Source: Perognathus longimembris pacificus
Taxonomy: Eukaryota; Chordata; Mammalia; Rodentia; Heteromyidae
Assembly: GCF_023159225.1 (NCBI RefSeq)
Contig: NC_063169.1
Coordinates: 55,391,934-55,455,933, forward strand
Direction: 5' to 3'
DNA length: 64,000 bases
This document shows, piece by piece, positions 10,973 through 21,140 of this stretch. How positions within the stretch are numbered: position 1 is the stretch's first letter; the number at the start of each line of letters is the position of its first letter. A program made the position numbers and the translations under genes. The notes below the pieces were generated by a model that was not told where the DNA came from, did not search any database, and worked only from the letters and a program-made list of their open reading frames with translations.

Positions 10973-11145
10973 TTTTTTTTTTGGCCAGTCCTGGGCCTTG
11001 GACTCAGGGCCTGAGCACCATCCCTGCCAACTGAACCACAGCGCCCCTTCTGGCCGTTTTCCATATATGTGGTGCTGGGGAATTGAACCGAGAGCTTCAT
11101 GTGTAAGAGGCAAGCACTCTTGCCACTAGGCCATATTCCCAGCCC
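10973..11145 (-). mobile_element. IDL-Geo SINE with internal deletion
   Basis: Minus-strand copy lacking about 30 bp of the Geo arm (CATCCCTGCCAACTGAACC joins distant parts). Perfect flanking duplication TTCATTTATTCTT (10960-10972 and 11146-11158). Shares the diagnostic AACCGAGAGCTTCATGTGTA with the copy at 39050. Confidence 0.95.
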
Positions 11146-11158
11146 TTCATTTATTCTT

Positions 11159-11290
11159 GTATTTGTTATGAATATAATAAATGTCTACTATATATTACCA
11201 TGTACTGGGCTAGGTGCAGAGGATACAATGATGAATAAGGCAGGTATAGTTTCTACCATCATGATAGGGAGCCAGACAAGATACAACTGA
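11159..11290 (+). mobile_element. probable old L2-type LINE fragment
   Basis: The pattern 'actgggctaggtgcagagga-tac-a-tgatgaataaggcag' resembles the L2 3' region as I recall it. Diverged. Confidence 0.4.
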
Positions 11291-11370
11291 ATAGGCCATT
11301 CTGGTGAGAAAGGCATAAAACCTTCAAGAAGACAAATCTAGCTTTGGGTTGCCAGAGAAGATTTTGTAGA

Positions 11371-11582
11371 GCCAGGTGCTCCTGGCTCACACCTGCAATC
11401 AAACCTAGCTACTCAGGTGACTGAAGTCTGAGGATCTCAGTTCAAAGCCAACCTGCTCAGAAATGTCCCTGTGAGACTCTTATCTCTAATTAACCACAAG
11501 AAAACCAGAAGTGAGCTTTGAGCTGAAGAGCTCAGGGACAGCAGCCAGGCCCAGAGTTTGCGCCCCATGACCGACCAAACAA
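11371..11582 (+). mobile_element. B1/Geo dimeric SINE
   Basis: B1 arm from AGCCAGGTGCTCCTGGCTCA, linker TCTCTAATTAACCACAAG, and a shortened Geo arm. Confidence 0.85.
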
Positions 11583-12329
11583 ATTTAAAAAATTTTCATA
11601 GTTCAATAGTTTGAGACTGACTATAAGCATGCCTTTATGCAAGACTGTAGAGGTAAAAAGAAACATACCACATGGGGTAGGATTAGACATGACAATATAG
11701 GTACAAAATATCTGTCTAGTGTAACTCTCAATAGAACCTTCTAAAGAACAACTTTCCCCTTATGTGTACTGTATTAAGGGGATTAAAAGGTTCATAAGTT
11801 TCCTAGGAAAAAGCCCAATCAACAATTGCTCTGGAATATCCAGTGTTCTGCCTGCTGCCTGGGGCTCTGTCCTCCAGAACACCAGCATGGGTGATTGTGA
11901 AGATGGACTTCTTCCACCATTGGTCTGCAGGTCTCTAAAGGCTTCATAACACAGCCACGGAACCTTGACTGAACAGCTGGGTTAATTAAAGGTTACACTA
12001 AAGGGAGAGGACACTAATACGATCAGCGGAGATAGTCATCTACACATGTATTTTAGCCAGTTGTTTCCAGAAGTGCCTGAGGCAGATAAAAAGCTATGTA
12101 TGGAAGTTTCACTTGAGTATTGGAGATAGATCAGAAAATAGGCAGCATGTATATATACTGTCAGTGTAATTAGACGCAGAGGAAGGGGAAAATGGTGAGA
12201 TTTCTGACAACTTTCCTGGAAGGTGTCTCCATAGGATCACTCTGAAGAAAGTGATGTATTTTTGCTGAGACTTGAGGGATGGGAAAGCGCTGGTGTGGGA
12301 AAGAAAGGCAAAACAGAATTACAGCAAGA
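11583..12329. other. intergenic DNA, nothing recognised
   Basis: No repeat or gene recognised. Confidence 0.5.
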
Positions 12330-12730
12330 GACCAGTGTGGACGGTGTAGAGTGGTACTTGTTTGTAATTCTAGCTACTGGGAGACCAACTTGGGCAAAAA
12401 GTTACCAGCAGACATCTCAGTCACTAGCTGGGTGGTGGTGTGTGCCTGTATCTCATGGCTGGCTGGTGCTGGCAAAAACGTGGGACCCTGTTGGAAAAAT
12501 AACCCCAAACCAAAAGCCCTGGAGGCTTGGCTCAAGTGGTACAGTGTCTGCAGGCAAGACTCAGAGTTAAATCTCCAATACTTCCAAAAATCCAAACCAA
12601 ACCACCACTGCCACCAATACCAACTAAACAAAAGCCACAGGCCAAAGCAAACAGGGGCTAGGTGGCTCAAAGTGCAGAGTTTAGCCAGAAGCTCTGAGTT
12701 CAGATCCCACCAATGTAAAAACAAAAACAC
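12330..12730 (+). mobile_element. old composite B1 / ID-like SINE sequence
   Basis: Degraded B1-like blocks (TTGTAATTCTAGCTACTGGG; TGGTGTGTGCCTGTATCTCA) are followed by two ID-like pieces (GGCTTGGCTCAAGTGGTACA; GTTCAGATCCCACC near 12698). Open frames here are repeat-derived. Confidence 0.5.
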
Positions 12731-13099
12731 AGAGGCCGTTTGAAACGTTTCCCAGGGGTCCCCTGCCATCACATCTTCACAGGTGCCACCTGTCTCCCCC
12801 CCCGTCCTTCTCTTCCTCTTCCTCCTTGTCCTTGTCCTTCCTACCTAAGGGGCTGGTTTGAAGGCCACATTTGGCCCAGTGGGCCCTTGTCACCGAACTG
12901 TGACACTGTGGCGTCCCACGCGGAAACCCTGCTGGTCACCACCACTGTCCAGGAACCCAATGCTGTCTCTTTAGTTACTGCATGGCGGGGCCACTGAATG
13001 GATTATGAGTCCAGAGTCCTTTGTCTTCTTTTCCTGTCTAGTCACCTGCTGTGTGTTTCCAGAACATACCGTTCTAATCCTCCATTACACCGAGGTCAG
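12731..13099. other. proximal upstream DNA of HECA, C/T-rich
   Basis: Rising GC content with a C-run and CCTT-rich stretch at about 12790-12845. No element assigned. Confidence 0.5.
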
Positions 13100-13206
13100 G
13101 AGGCCACCCGGCAGTTTCAGGGTCCTCACACTGTCGGTTGGGAATCTCCGAATCATCCGCCCGCAGACCCCGGAGCTCCTGAGACCAAGCGGGACAGGCT
13201 CCCGGG

Positions 13207-13214
13207 TGACGTCA
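13207..13214. promoter_or_regulatory. CRE palindrome 1 (TGACGTCA)
   Basis: Perfect full CREB/ATF site in the context GTGACGTCAC, 453 bp upstream of the HECA start codon. Confidence 0.75.
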
Positions 13215-13245
13215 CTCCGAGTCAGGGGCCTCGCGCGCGGGGGCG

Positions 13246-13253
13246 TGACGTCA
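13246..13253. promoter_or_regulatory. CRE palindrome 2 (TGACGTCA)
   Basis: Second perfect full site with the same GTGACGTCAC context, 39 bp centre to centre from the first. Confidence 0.75.
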
Positions 13254-13273
13254 CCGGGGCGGACCGGTCCGCC

Positions 13274-13281
13274 TGACGTCA
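13274..13281. promoter_or_regulatory. CRE palindrome 3 inside a 20-bp palindrome
   Basis: Third perfect site, 28 bp from the second. It is the core of a 20-bp perfect palindrome at 13268-13287 (TCCGCC-TGACGTCA-GGCGGA). Confidence 0.75.
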
Positions 13282-13325
13282 GGCGGAGGGCGTGGCCAGG
13301 CCGAATCCCCGGTGTCGTCACGGGA

Positions 13326-13336
13326 GGGGGCGGGGC
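13326..13336 (+). promoter_or_regulatory. GC box (Sp/KLF-type)
   Basis: GGGGGCGGGGC, 45 bp downstream of the third CRE. A plausible core promoter element in a TATA-less island. Confidence 0.65.
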
Positions 13337-13502
13337 TAGAGCGTGTCAGCGCTGCCGAATCAAAACAAGCCCGAGACCCGCCTTTTCCCCCTCGGCAGCC
13401 GAGCGCCCCGCTCGCGCCCCGAGCCCGCGGCGCCCGCGCGGCTGCGAGCTTCGGGTGGCCGCGCGCCGGCTCCAGGACGCCGGGGAGGGCGCGGCGGCCA
13501 GC

Positions 13503-13547
13503 ATGGCGCGTCGCGGCGCGGGCCGCGCGGCTAGACGGGGCTCCTGA
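13503..13547 (+). promoter_or_regulatory. upstream ORF, 14 codons, strong Kozak context
   Basis: ATG at 13503 lies in CCAGCATGG (A at -3, G at +4), a better context than the HECA start (GAC ATG C). It encodes 14 residues rich in Arg, Ala and Gly and stops at TGA 13545-13547, 112 nt before the HECA ATG. If transcription starts upstream of 13503, this uORF would be expected to lower HECA translation. Its use is an inference. Confidence 0.55.
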
Positions 13548-13659
13548 GGAACGGGCGGCGGCAGCCCCGGAGCCGACGAGGCGCGGGGCGGGCGGCGACC
13601 GGGCGGAGGGGCGCCGCCTTCCCTGACGCCGGGCACCTGGTCGCGGGCGCGCGGGCGAC

Positions 13660-13933
13660 ATGCCCAACCCCAAAAACAGCAAAGGCGGCCGCAAAAACAA
13701 GCGCGCCAACAGCAGCGGAGACGAGCAGGAAAATGGAGCCGGGGCCCTGGCGGCGGCGGGCGCGGCGGGCTCGGCGGCCGGCGGGGGGGCCCTGGCGGCG
13801 GCGGCCGGCGGTGGGGCGGCGGCACCGGGCGCTCCGGGCACCGGGGGTACGGCGGGCACCGGCGGAGCGGGGACGGGCGGCGCGAACGCCGGAGCCGCCG
13901 CGGGGGCTGCAGCCGCGGGAGACGCCAAGAACG
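13660..13933 (+). CDS. HECA: HECA (headcase homolog), coding exon 1
   Basis: Encodes residues 1-91 plus the first base of codon 92. The start (GCGAC ATG CCC) has a purine at -3. It opens with MPNPKNSKGGRKNKRANSSG, the conserved basic start of the family, followed by a low-complexity Ala/Gly tract (about residues 27-86) and GDAKN. The exon ends at G|GTAAGC (donor 13934), phase 1. HECA is the vertebrate homolog of Drosophila headcase, a mainly cytoplasmic regulator of growth and differentiation that partners with Unkempt in fly work linked to mTOR signalling. The human protein has been reported to restrain the cell cycle. The Ala/Gly tract is GC-rich and likely to vary in length between species. 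Confidence 0.95.
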
Positions 13934-14252
13934 GTAAGCCGGCGGGGGGGGGGCGCGGGTGCGGCGGAGCGAACGACAACTTCCTCCCCGACGGGGACGG
14001 CGCGGGCGGCGCGTGGACAATGCGAGTCAGGAAGTGCCCACCCTGCCCGGTCCGCCGCGGCCCCCTGGGCGCTGCCCACGCCGGGCGGCGGGGACCGGGT
14101 CTGCGGGGCCCTGCACGGCGTCCGCGCTCGGGGTCGGTCGGTGCTCCAGACTCGGAGGGGTGCCCGGGCTGTCCGGTGCGGCTGCCGCGCTCCCCTTGGC
14201 CCTGCCCACGGAGCTGCGCGGCGCAGGCACACCCGCGAGGGTGTCCGGGGCT

Positions 14253-14332
14253 GGTGGGAGGGAGGGAAGGAAGGGAAGAAAGAAGGAGGGAGAGAGGGAG
14301 GGAGGGAGGGAAGGAAGAGAGGGGAAGGAAGG
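14253..14332 (+). repeat. 80-bp polypurine (GGGA/GGAA)n tract
   Basis: Nearly uninterrupted G/A on the + strand, about 320 bp into intron 1. It is a GGGA/GGAA-type microsatellite with possible triplex or G-quadruplex potential. Confidence 0.9.
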
Positions 14333-15204
14333 GCTGTCCAAGTTGGGGAGAACGATCCAATTGAAAACTTAAACCACCAATTCATTATTTTCTGTCCCCC
14401 TCCCCCGCCCCGTGAAGAGGAGCCCCGATTCCCCGCTTCCCCGCTTTCTGGGCTCGCTGCGGGCTGGCCACAGGTGAAGAGGCCCAGGTCGATGGTCCCC
14501 GAGGGCGCGCGTGGGTTGGGAGGGGTGCTTTTTAATTCTCGGGCTCGCTTGAGGAAGGAAGAGAATCTGAAGTTGACTTCCGTTCCCGGCCCGGAGTTTG
14601 AAAAAAAAAAAAAGTCATCTTCTGTATAATTGTGCTTCGCATTTTTAGAAAGAAGCCTAATAGCCGTATGCAGGGCCCGAATGTTCCTTTTGGAGAGAGA
14701 TGTGGGGAACATAGCCCAGACGAGGCTGGGTTTCCTGTGCTTACTACTGAAACATGGTTTGACAGGGCGCCGAGCACTCACTTGGACAGTTCTCTGAGGC
14801 CCTGGGGGCCAGGCAGTTTTTCAGGGGAGAGGATGTAGGTGGATTTTAATGGAGGCAGATGAGGCGAGTTGTGTCTGGCTTTTCAGCACACAGCTTTGAG
14901 CTTTAGAAACCATCCTCGATGTAGATCAGTCACTTTTTTAAACAGGGCACCTGCTCTTCCAAGAACCCCACAATACTTCCACTGTAGGAGATTGGATGTC
15001 ACCTAGTGGGAATGCAAATACAGGCCCCATTGGCTGTGTCTGCAGTTTTGAAGTAGGATTTTTCTTTCGGGAGCCAACTTACTGTATTTGTGAGATGTTT
15101 GCTAATACTTCTGGCCACCTTGTATTCACTTTCTTTTGCATTCTTAGCTCTAACCCTCACTTAGATATTGATATGGCAAGAGAGTAGATACTGTGACTTT
15201 GTAT

Positions 15205-15320
15205 AAGATAGACTTCTGGCCCAGCCATTTAGAGACTTGACAATTGGGAAAGGCAGTGGTCCTGAGCCTCAATTTACTATATGTAAAAGAAGAAAAAAAT
15301 ATGACACTGACCCCCTCAGA
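15205..15320 (-). mobile_element. probable MIR fragment
   Basis: The pattern 'gacttgacaattgggaaa…cctcaatttactatatgtaaaa' resembles the MIR core in reverse. Old and diverged. Confidence 0.45.
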
Positions 15321-15499
15321 TATTTATGGAGAGACTTCCTTCCCCTGTCATGTCTCAGATTTTGTTTTTCTGGCTTCACTGTTATAGTACATAAATTCAT
15401 ATGAATTACCTAGACCATATTCTCCTTCACTCTCTCCCTTGGCTGTCTTTCCTCTCCCCATCAGAGCCTATTTTACTTTCCTGTCTTTTTTTTTTTTTT

Positions 15500-15745
15500 T
15501 TTGCTAGGCGCTGGTAGCTCATGGCTGTAATCCTAGCTACTCAGGAGGCTGAGATCTGAGGATCACGGTTTTGCCTTGGCTGGAAAGTCTGAGATACTCT
15601 TATCTCCAGTAACCACCAGAAAGCCGGAATTGGCGCACTGTGGCTCAAAGTGGTGGAATGCTGCTAGCCTTGAGCTAATGAGTTCAGGGACAGCGCCCAG
15701 GCCCTGAGGTCAAGCTCCATGACTGACATAAAACAAAACAAAACA
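15500..15745 (+). mobile_element. B1/Geo dimeric SINE
   Basis: B1 arm GGCGCTGGTAGCTCATGGCT, the CTCCAGTAACCACCAGAAAG linker, and a Geo arm ending CAAGCTCCATGACTGAC, then an A-rich (AAAAC)n tail. Confidence 0.9.
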
Positions 15746-16088
15746 TTTTTTAGTGTATATTCATTGTGCAGAGATTTCACCGTGGTATTTTACACAAGCA
15801 TATTTTATTCTTCAGTCTGATTGATCTCCTCTACTGCTCTTTCCTTGCTAATTATCTTAAAGGCTATGGGTAATGAGTTTAGTAAAGTTCTTCTCAAATA
15901 ATACATGATCAGTGAATAGTAGCTATTATTTATTCATTCAGAAATGTTGGTTATAGCATGACAAGTCCTGAATATTGGGGGACAGAGTGGTAGTCTGGTC
16001 TAGGTGTCCTATTCTCATGGAGTCAGCATTCATATCCTATTCTGGTGACTGTTCTGGCTTCCCAGGCTTTTTGCCTTATTAAAAGCTT

Positions 16089-16215
16089 TACGTTAGCCCC
16101 CTCCCCTCTCTTTCTCCCCCCTTCTCTCCCCTGTCTTCTGTCTTGTCTTTCTCAAATTAGCTGATTTCTTTCTTTCTCTTTCTTTTTCCCTTCTTTCTTA
16201 TTTTTTTTTTTTGTG
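16089..16215. repeat. polypyrimidine (CT-rich) low-complexity tract
   Basis: CCCCTCCCCTCTCTTTCTCC-type sequence ending in a T run at about 16201-16212. Confidence 0.8.
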
Positions 16216-16393
16216 GCTCCAGAAACACTGATATACTTTAAAGTAGTTTGAGAAAGATTTTATTTTTAAGGCAAGTAGTACCTCCTAGCTGGAAGAATTA
16301 AACTTCTGATGCTAGTCCTATTAATCCTTTTTGAACTAATAAACTCAGTAGATTTATCAATATTGTACATACTTTTAAAAGCTGTGTATTTCT

Positions 16394-16599
16394 TTTTTTT
16401 TTTTTTTGGCCAGTCCTGGGCCTTGGACTCAGGGCCTGAGCACTGTCCCTGGCTTCTTCCCGCTCAAGGCTAGCACTCTGCCACTTGAGCCACAGCGCCG
16501 CTTCTGGCCGTTTTCTGTATATGTGGTGCTGGGGAATCGAACCTAGGGCCTCGTGTATCCGAGGCAGGCGCTCTTGCCACTAGGCTATATCCCCAGCCC
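16394..16599 (-). mobile_element. IDL-Geo SINE, young subfamily
   Basis: Flanked by the perfect 17-bp duplication AAAAGCTGTGTATTTCT (16377-16393 and 16600-16616). Carries the diagnostic CTTCCCGCTCAAGG and GAACCTAGGGCCTCGTGTAT shared with copies at 17426, 21141 and 49152. Confidence 0.97.
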
Positions 16600-16737
16600 A
16601 AAAGCTGTGTATTTCTGATTAGAAGCTTACTTGTAACCTTTTTTTCCTCTTCCCCTTCCCTTCTTTCCTTTGTCTTTTGTTTCTCTCCTCTCCTCTCACT
16701 CCTCTACCCTCTTTTTCTTGTTACTTTGAAATAAGTG

Positions 16738-16856
16738 ACTCAGGCTGGTTTGAAACCCATATGTAGTCTAAATTGACATCGAATCTCATGAAATCCTCCT
16801 GCCTCCGCCTCCCAAGTGCTGAGATTACAGGCCATTGCTGCTATTCCCAGCCAGCG
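16738..16856 (-). mobile_element. B1 SINE monomer
   Basis: Reverse B1: GACTCAGGCTGGTTTGAAAC through CTCCCAAGTGCTGAGATTAC to CCCAGCCAGC. Confidence 0.8.
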
Positions 16857-17244
16857 CTTATTTTATTAAATAAATGGGGAAAAAGAAGAAATGGGCTCAA
16901 ACATTGCCATAATCCAGGTCTTAGAAGATTCAAACTTAGAGCAGGGAGGTGAGTTTCATGATACCCAATTCTTGTTTCTAACATGGTGTGATGTCTCAGT
17001 GAGTGATTTGATCTTAATTTCAAGAACCTGTCAGTGTATTCTGCAGTTGATAGAACGTGAAGGCTGAAGTCTGCTATGTACAAAATGAATAAGGAGATTG
17101 CAAATGTTTAAAAATATGGTGTGTGGGTGTGGAGGCCAGGGCACTAGTGACTTTTTAATGGAAGGACCAATAGATACATAAACTCACAACGAAGGCCTGA
17201 TTATTTTTGATTTTTGAATATTAATTAGCTTTTCTAAGTATATT

Positions 17245-17710
17245 TTGGTTTTAATTTTTTTATTATCTTTAAGTAATTGTACAAGAATTACCATTCCACA
17301 AAGCAGTTTATGAATACAATGCGTTTTGATCGATGTCACCCCTTTCGGCATTCTTTCCCATCCATCCCAAATATATCCCTTCCCTCAATTTTTTTAATTT
17401 TGTAGGAAGTGCATGGAGCATTATGTTTTTTTTGTTTTGTTTTTTTTTTTGGCCAGTCCTGGGCCTTGGACTCAGGGCCTGAGCACTGTCCCTGGCTTCT
17501 TCCCGCTCAAGGCTAGCACTCTGCCACTTGAGCCACAGCGCCGCTTCTGGCCGTTTTCTGTATATGTGGTGCTGGGGAATCGAACCTAGGGCCTCGTGTA
17601 TCCGAGGCAGGCACTCTTGCCACTAGGCTATATCCCCAGCCCCTGCATGGAGCATTATGATTGCATTTCCCCCCTTTATTTGTCTACCCACCTCTCGATC
17701 CCACCCTCTA
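17245..17710 (-). mobile_element. L1 3'-end fragment, interrupted by a SINE
   Basis: Contains TTATCTTTAAGTAATTGTAC and CACAAAGCAGTTTATGAATA, which recur at 47035-47345 in the same orientation and resemble L1 3' tails in this window. Split by the IDL-Geo at 17426-17643. Confidence 0.6.
17426..17643 (-). mobile_element. IDL-Geo SINE, young subfamily
   Basis: Perfect 16-bp duplication TGCATGGAGCATTATG (17410-17425 and 17644-17659). Nearly identical to the copy at 16394. Confidence 0.97.
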
Positions 17711-17714
17711 CCTT

Positions 17715-18240
17715 TAAAAAAAAGCATTTTATTTTATTGTAAAGGTGATGTACAAAGGGGTGATGTACAATTACATAAGTAAGGTGATGAGTACATTTCT
17801 TGTTGAACACTGTTACACCCTTCCTTGTTTTTCTCCCACTGCCCCCTCCTCCCGCACTCCCCCCTCCAAGTTATAAACTTCACTTCCAACATAGTGTCTT
17901 GTGAGTATTACTGTTGCATTGGTTCACCCTTTTTCCATTGTCTCACCATTTTGTTATTCCCCTTCCCTTCCCCAAATCAGATAAACACACATACAAGACA
18001 CAGGGTACGAAAATCAAAAACAGTGACAACAGGGGATAAACCAAAGGGGGTAGGGGGACACAAAAAGAAGTAACTTTACACAATACACTAAAAAAACAAA
18101 CAAACCCAAAGAACCTTTTTGTTTCCATATCTTGGGGTTCATTTCGATTACTATCAGTTTATATGGTCATATGTACATAGCTATTGAGCTATTGTGATCC
18201 TCTGCTAGGACTCTCCTAGACATATGCTAGTTATTACAAA
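17715..18240 (-). mobile_element. L1 3' UTR fragment
   Basis: The start TTATTGTAAAGGTGATGTAC and the following tract match the 3' end of the L1 at 22361 in outline (GTGCAGTTACATAGTAGGG versus ATGTACAATTACATAAGTAAGG). A C-rich, then A-rich body is typical of a rodent L1 3' UTR. No ORF2 remains. Confidence 0.65.
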
Positions 18241-18710
18241 TGACCTTCTACCTTTTGAGTACCTGTTTTCTGGTGTTTGTTTTGTTGGATTGTGAATATT
18301 TTTATTTTTTAAAACTTAATTCTGACACCAGATATTGTGGTTTTGAATATCTACAAATCAAGAACTATTCTAAGAAACTGGTAAACTTTCATTGTTCCTC
18401 CCTGCTTTTTCCCCCCCTTTTAAAGATAGTCATGCCCAGGCTGGTTTGTTCTCACTGATTACATTTGTTTTTATCTTTATAGTTAAGAATTCAGAGTGAT
18501 TTTATGTCCTATTACTGTTGAGCACCAGGGCACAAATAGTATTTACTCTTAGCTGTTCATTTGGAGTAGCAATAAAAAAAGATTGCTCGGTAAGAAAGTT
18601 TGAGGAAGCTGTTCTGGGGCTGTAGTTGAAGAGTTCAACTGCTGGCTGTTGTAAAGTTCAATAATGCTAAATGTAAAGCTATTGAACCTCTGATAAGTTT
18701 ATTACATACA

Positions 18711-18900
18711 TTTTTTTGTATGAGTGCTCATCCTGGGTACTGTCCCTGAGCTTTTTTCCTCAAGGCTAGTGCTCTACCACTTGAGCCACAGCCCCACTTT
18801 TGGCTTTTTTGGTGGTTAATTGGAGATAACAATCTTGTGGACTTTCCTGCCAGGGATGGCTTTGAATGTCTGTCCTCATATCTCAGCCTTCTGAGGAGCT
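18711..18900 (-). mobile_element. B1/Geo SINE, lacking its B1 5' end
   Basis: Geo arm, linker and partial B1 arm stopping at CAGCCTTCTGAGGAGCT, immediately abutted by a second copy. Confidence 0.8.
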
Positions 18901-19101
18901 TTGTTCCTCACCTTTCTTTTGCTCAAGGCTAGTGCTCTACCACTTGTACCACAGCGCCACTTCTAGCTTTTATTTCTGGTAGTTTATTGGAGATAAGAGT
19001 CTCAGGGACGTTCCTTCCTGGACTGGCTTCAAACCATAATCCCTAAAACTCAGCCTCCTGAGTAGTTAGGATTACAGGCACAAGCGACTGGCACCTGGCT
19101 A
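18901..19101 (-). mobile_element. B1/Geo SINE, lacking its tail
   Basis: Starts within the Geo arm (TTTGCTCAAGGCTAGTGCTC) and runs to the B1 end (GGCACCTGGCT). With its neighbour it forms a head-to-tail tandem. Confidence 0.8.
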
Positions 19102-19544
19102 GATACCAACTTTTAGATGTTATTTTTGCATGGATTCAAGGAACTATGGGAAGAATCATCAACTTACATAGTAAACATGCTGTAGCATTTTGATTGTAGG
19201 TGGACAAGACTTTCCAGTCACTATTTTTAGGATGTAGTAAGGAAATAGATTACAGCTATGTAGTATTATTTTGAAAAAATTCTGATTCCATTAGGATTCT
19301 ACTTTTTTGCTTTAGACCTAAAGATATATTGAACCTTGGTTATGGTTTAGCTAATTTTTCAGTGAGCCTGGATATTAAGTACAGTGGCTGAACATGGTTT
19401 ACTGTGCCACTCAGTCCTGAGTGCCTACAGAACCCTGAGCTGGTTCAGCCTTAAATCGTCTTAACCACTTTTGGTAGCAGGTGGAATTAATGGTTGTTCT
19501 TGTATTTAGTAGGCTTAGATTCATACTGGCTTCTCAATTTTTTT

Positions 19545-19690
19545 TCTCCAAATGATCTTGGACAAGTGATTTACCTTCTCTGACTCTCAGTTTCTATGTA
19601 TGTAAAAGAAATTATAGTACCTACCCACATATGAAGATGCCTATATCTAATATATATATAATAAACATAGAGTGTATTAGAGTAGTGTTA
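19545..19690 (-). mobile_element. MIR fragment
   Basis: 'gatcttggacaagtgatt…cttctctgactctcagtttc…atgtaaaaga' matches the MIR core pattern in reverse. Confidence 0.6.
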
Positions 19691-20485
19691 GACTTGCAAC
19701 ACGAGCTTAATGTTAGCTATTTGGCTTAGATCCTGGAAATAATCTTCGAAACAGAATTACTTGCAGGAGGTTTACTATGGAGTACTCCTGATATAGAAGG
19801 GAAAGAAAGCAGTACTAGATACAGGGGAGAGTTGAACTATGTTATAGATATACTGGAGGAAAATTCTGGACCTGGTGGCCTTTCAGACATGTATCTTGAG
19901 ACACTAGGCTGGTCCTTTAACCGCCCCCCCCCTTGCTGATCATTTGGGTATGGGCTGCCCTCTGGGAGAGAGTATTACCTTGGATTGGAGGTGGTATCTT
20001 TTGTTGAAGAGCCTTTGTGAAAGTGATTCTTTTAGGTTCTTTGTTTAGATTGCCAGTACCACTCACATAAAAGGCAGTATGGAACAAATATGTCTTTTAA
20101 TAGTTAAATAGATTTTGTGGGCCAGACTAGGAGTCAACCATCATGTAACATCATTTGGATGGAAAGATGTGTTCTAAATGCCTTTCATCTGTTTACAAGT
20201 AGATCTTTGTGGAGTGCTACCTCTTGTAAACAGAATTCGTATTTTGTTTCATTCTCAGGCTGCCAAATATACTTTAAAAATAGACTGTCATTTTAGATAT
20301 TTAATTCTTACCATGTTTATCAATTACCTACATTAGAAGGAAAATGAGTAGTGTTTGCTTGCTGATTATTTCAGATCATGAAATGTCTTTAAAGTACCTG
20401 GGATAGTGTTTTGATGTTAAAAGACATTTTCTCACCTGTCTAGAAGTCAGTTTTACCGGGTCCTTCCAAATATTGCTACTTTTGT

Positions 20486-20604
20486 ACATTTGTCTTTTTT
20501 GAGACAGAATGTCATTGTTTAGTCTAGACTGGATTCAAGCTTTTAATCCACTTACCTCTGCTTCCTGAGTGATGAGATTACAGGCATATGCAATCATACT
20601 TGCA
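20486..20604 (-). mobile_element. B1 SINE monomer
   Basis: TTTTGAGACAGAATGTCATT through CTGAGTGATGAGATTACAGG: a reverse B1 monomer. Confidence 0.75.
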
Positions 20605-20837
20605 GGACATTGCCTTTAGAAATGTACTTTTGCAATAGGATTGGTAGAAAATATTATCCGTCAAAGATTCTTCCTGTATAGTTGTGTATTATAAGTGAAG
20701 AGCTAATCACTGCTCTGATAATGTACTTTTTGCATAGTCTTTATTCTTTACCTTGGTTCTAGAAAAAAACAAAAACAACTTCCAGTTGGTCAGCACCTGT
20801 AATTCCAAGAATACATGTCATTTTTTTGAGAACTGAA

Positions 20838-20963
20838 AACAGGAACATGGTGACCTGTATATCTGTAATCTCAGCACTTCAGAGGCCAAGGCAGAAAGAC
20901 TGAGAGTTCAAGTATAGTGTGGATTACATAGTGAGGCCCTATCTCAAGGTCAAAAACAAACAC
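20838..20963 (+). mobile_element. B1 SINE monomer
   Basis: ACATGGTGACCTGTATATCT, AATCTCAGCACTTCAGAGGC and the GTGAGGCCCTATCTCAAGGT tail: a forward B1. Confidence 0.8.
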
Positions 20964-21140
20964 TAGGAGATAAAACTCCCTTGATGCTTGGTCTTCAATC
21001 AAGTTTACTTTAGGCTTTTAACTATGTAAAATTAATTTAAAGACCTTGAAGGAAACAGAATTAATGGAGACTTTAAGGGCGGGGGGGACACAAAACCCCC
21101 ACATGCCTTGATTTGTAATCACCAACTCTTTGGCATTCTT

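Larger units (their letters stand above)
13100..14250. promoter_or_regulatory. HECA: CpG island spanning HECA promoter and exon 1
   Basis: Dense CpG and G+C contrast sharply with the AT-rich surroundings. The island covers the CRE cluster, a GC box, the presumed 5' UTR, coding exon 1 and the first few hundred bases of intron 1. No TATA box is evident, which suits a broad CpG-island promoter. The exact start site cannot be read from sequence; I would look between about 13340 and 13500. Confidence 0.9.

Noticed and set aside
12262..12772. Overlapping ORFs of 102-154 codons
   Set aside because: They overlap degraded B1/ID SINE sequence and have no family features.
13733..14629. 298-codon plus-strand frame overlapping HECA exon 1
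   Set aside because: Out of frame with HECA, runs through the splice donor and the polypurine tract, Arg/Gly-rich. A shadow of base composition.
13251..14781. Long minus-strand open frames (369 and 416 codons) across the CpG island
   Set aside because: They lie antisense to HECA exon 1 in very GC-rich DNA where stop codons are rare. The products are low-complexity Pro/Arg/Ala sequences with no domain.
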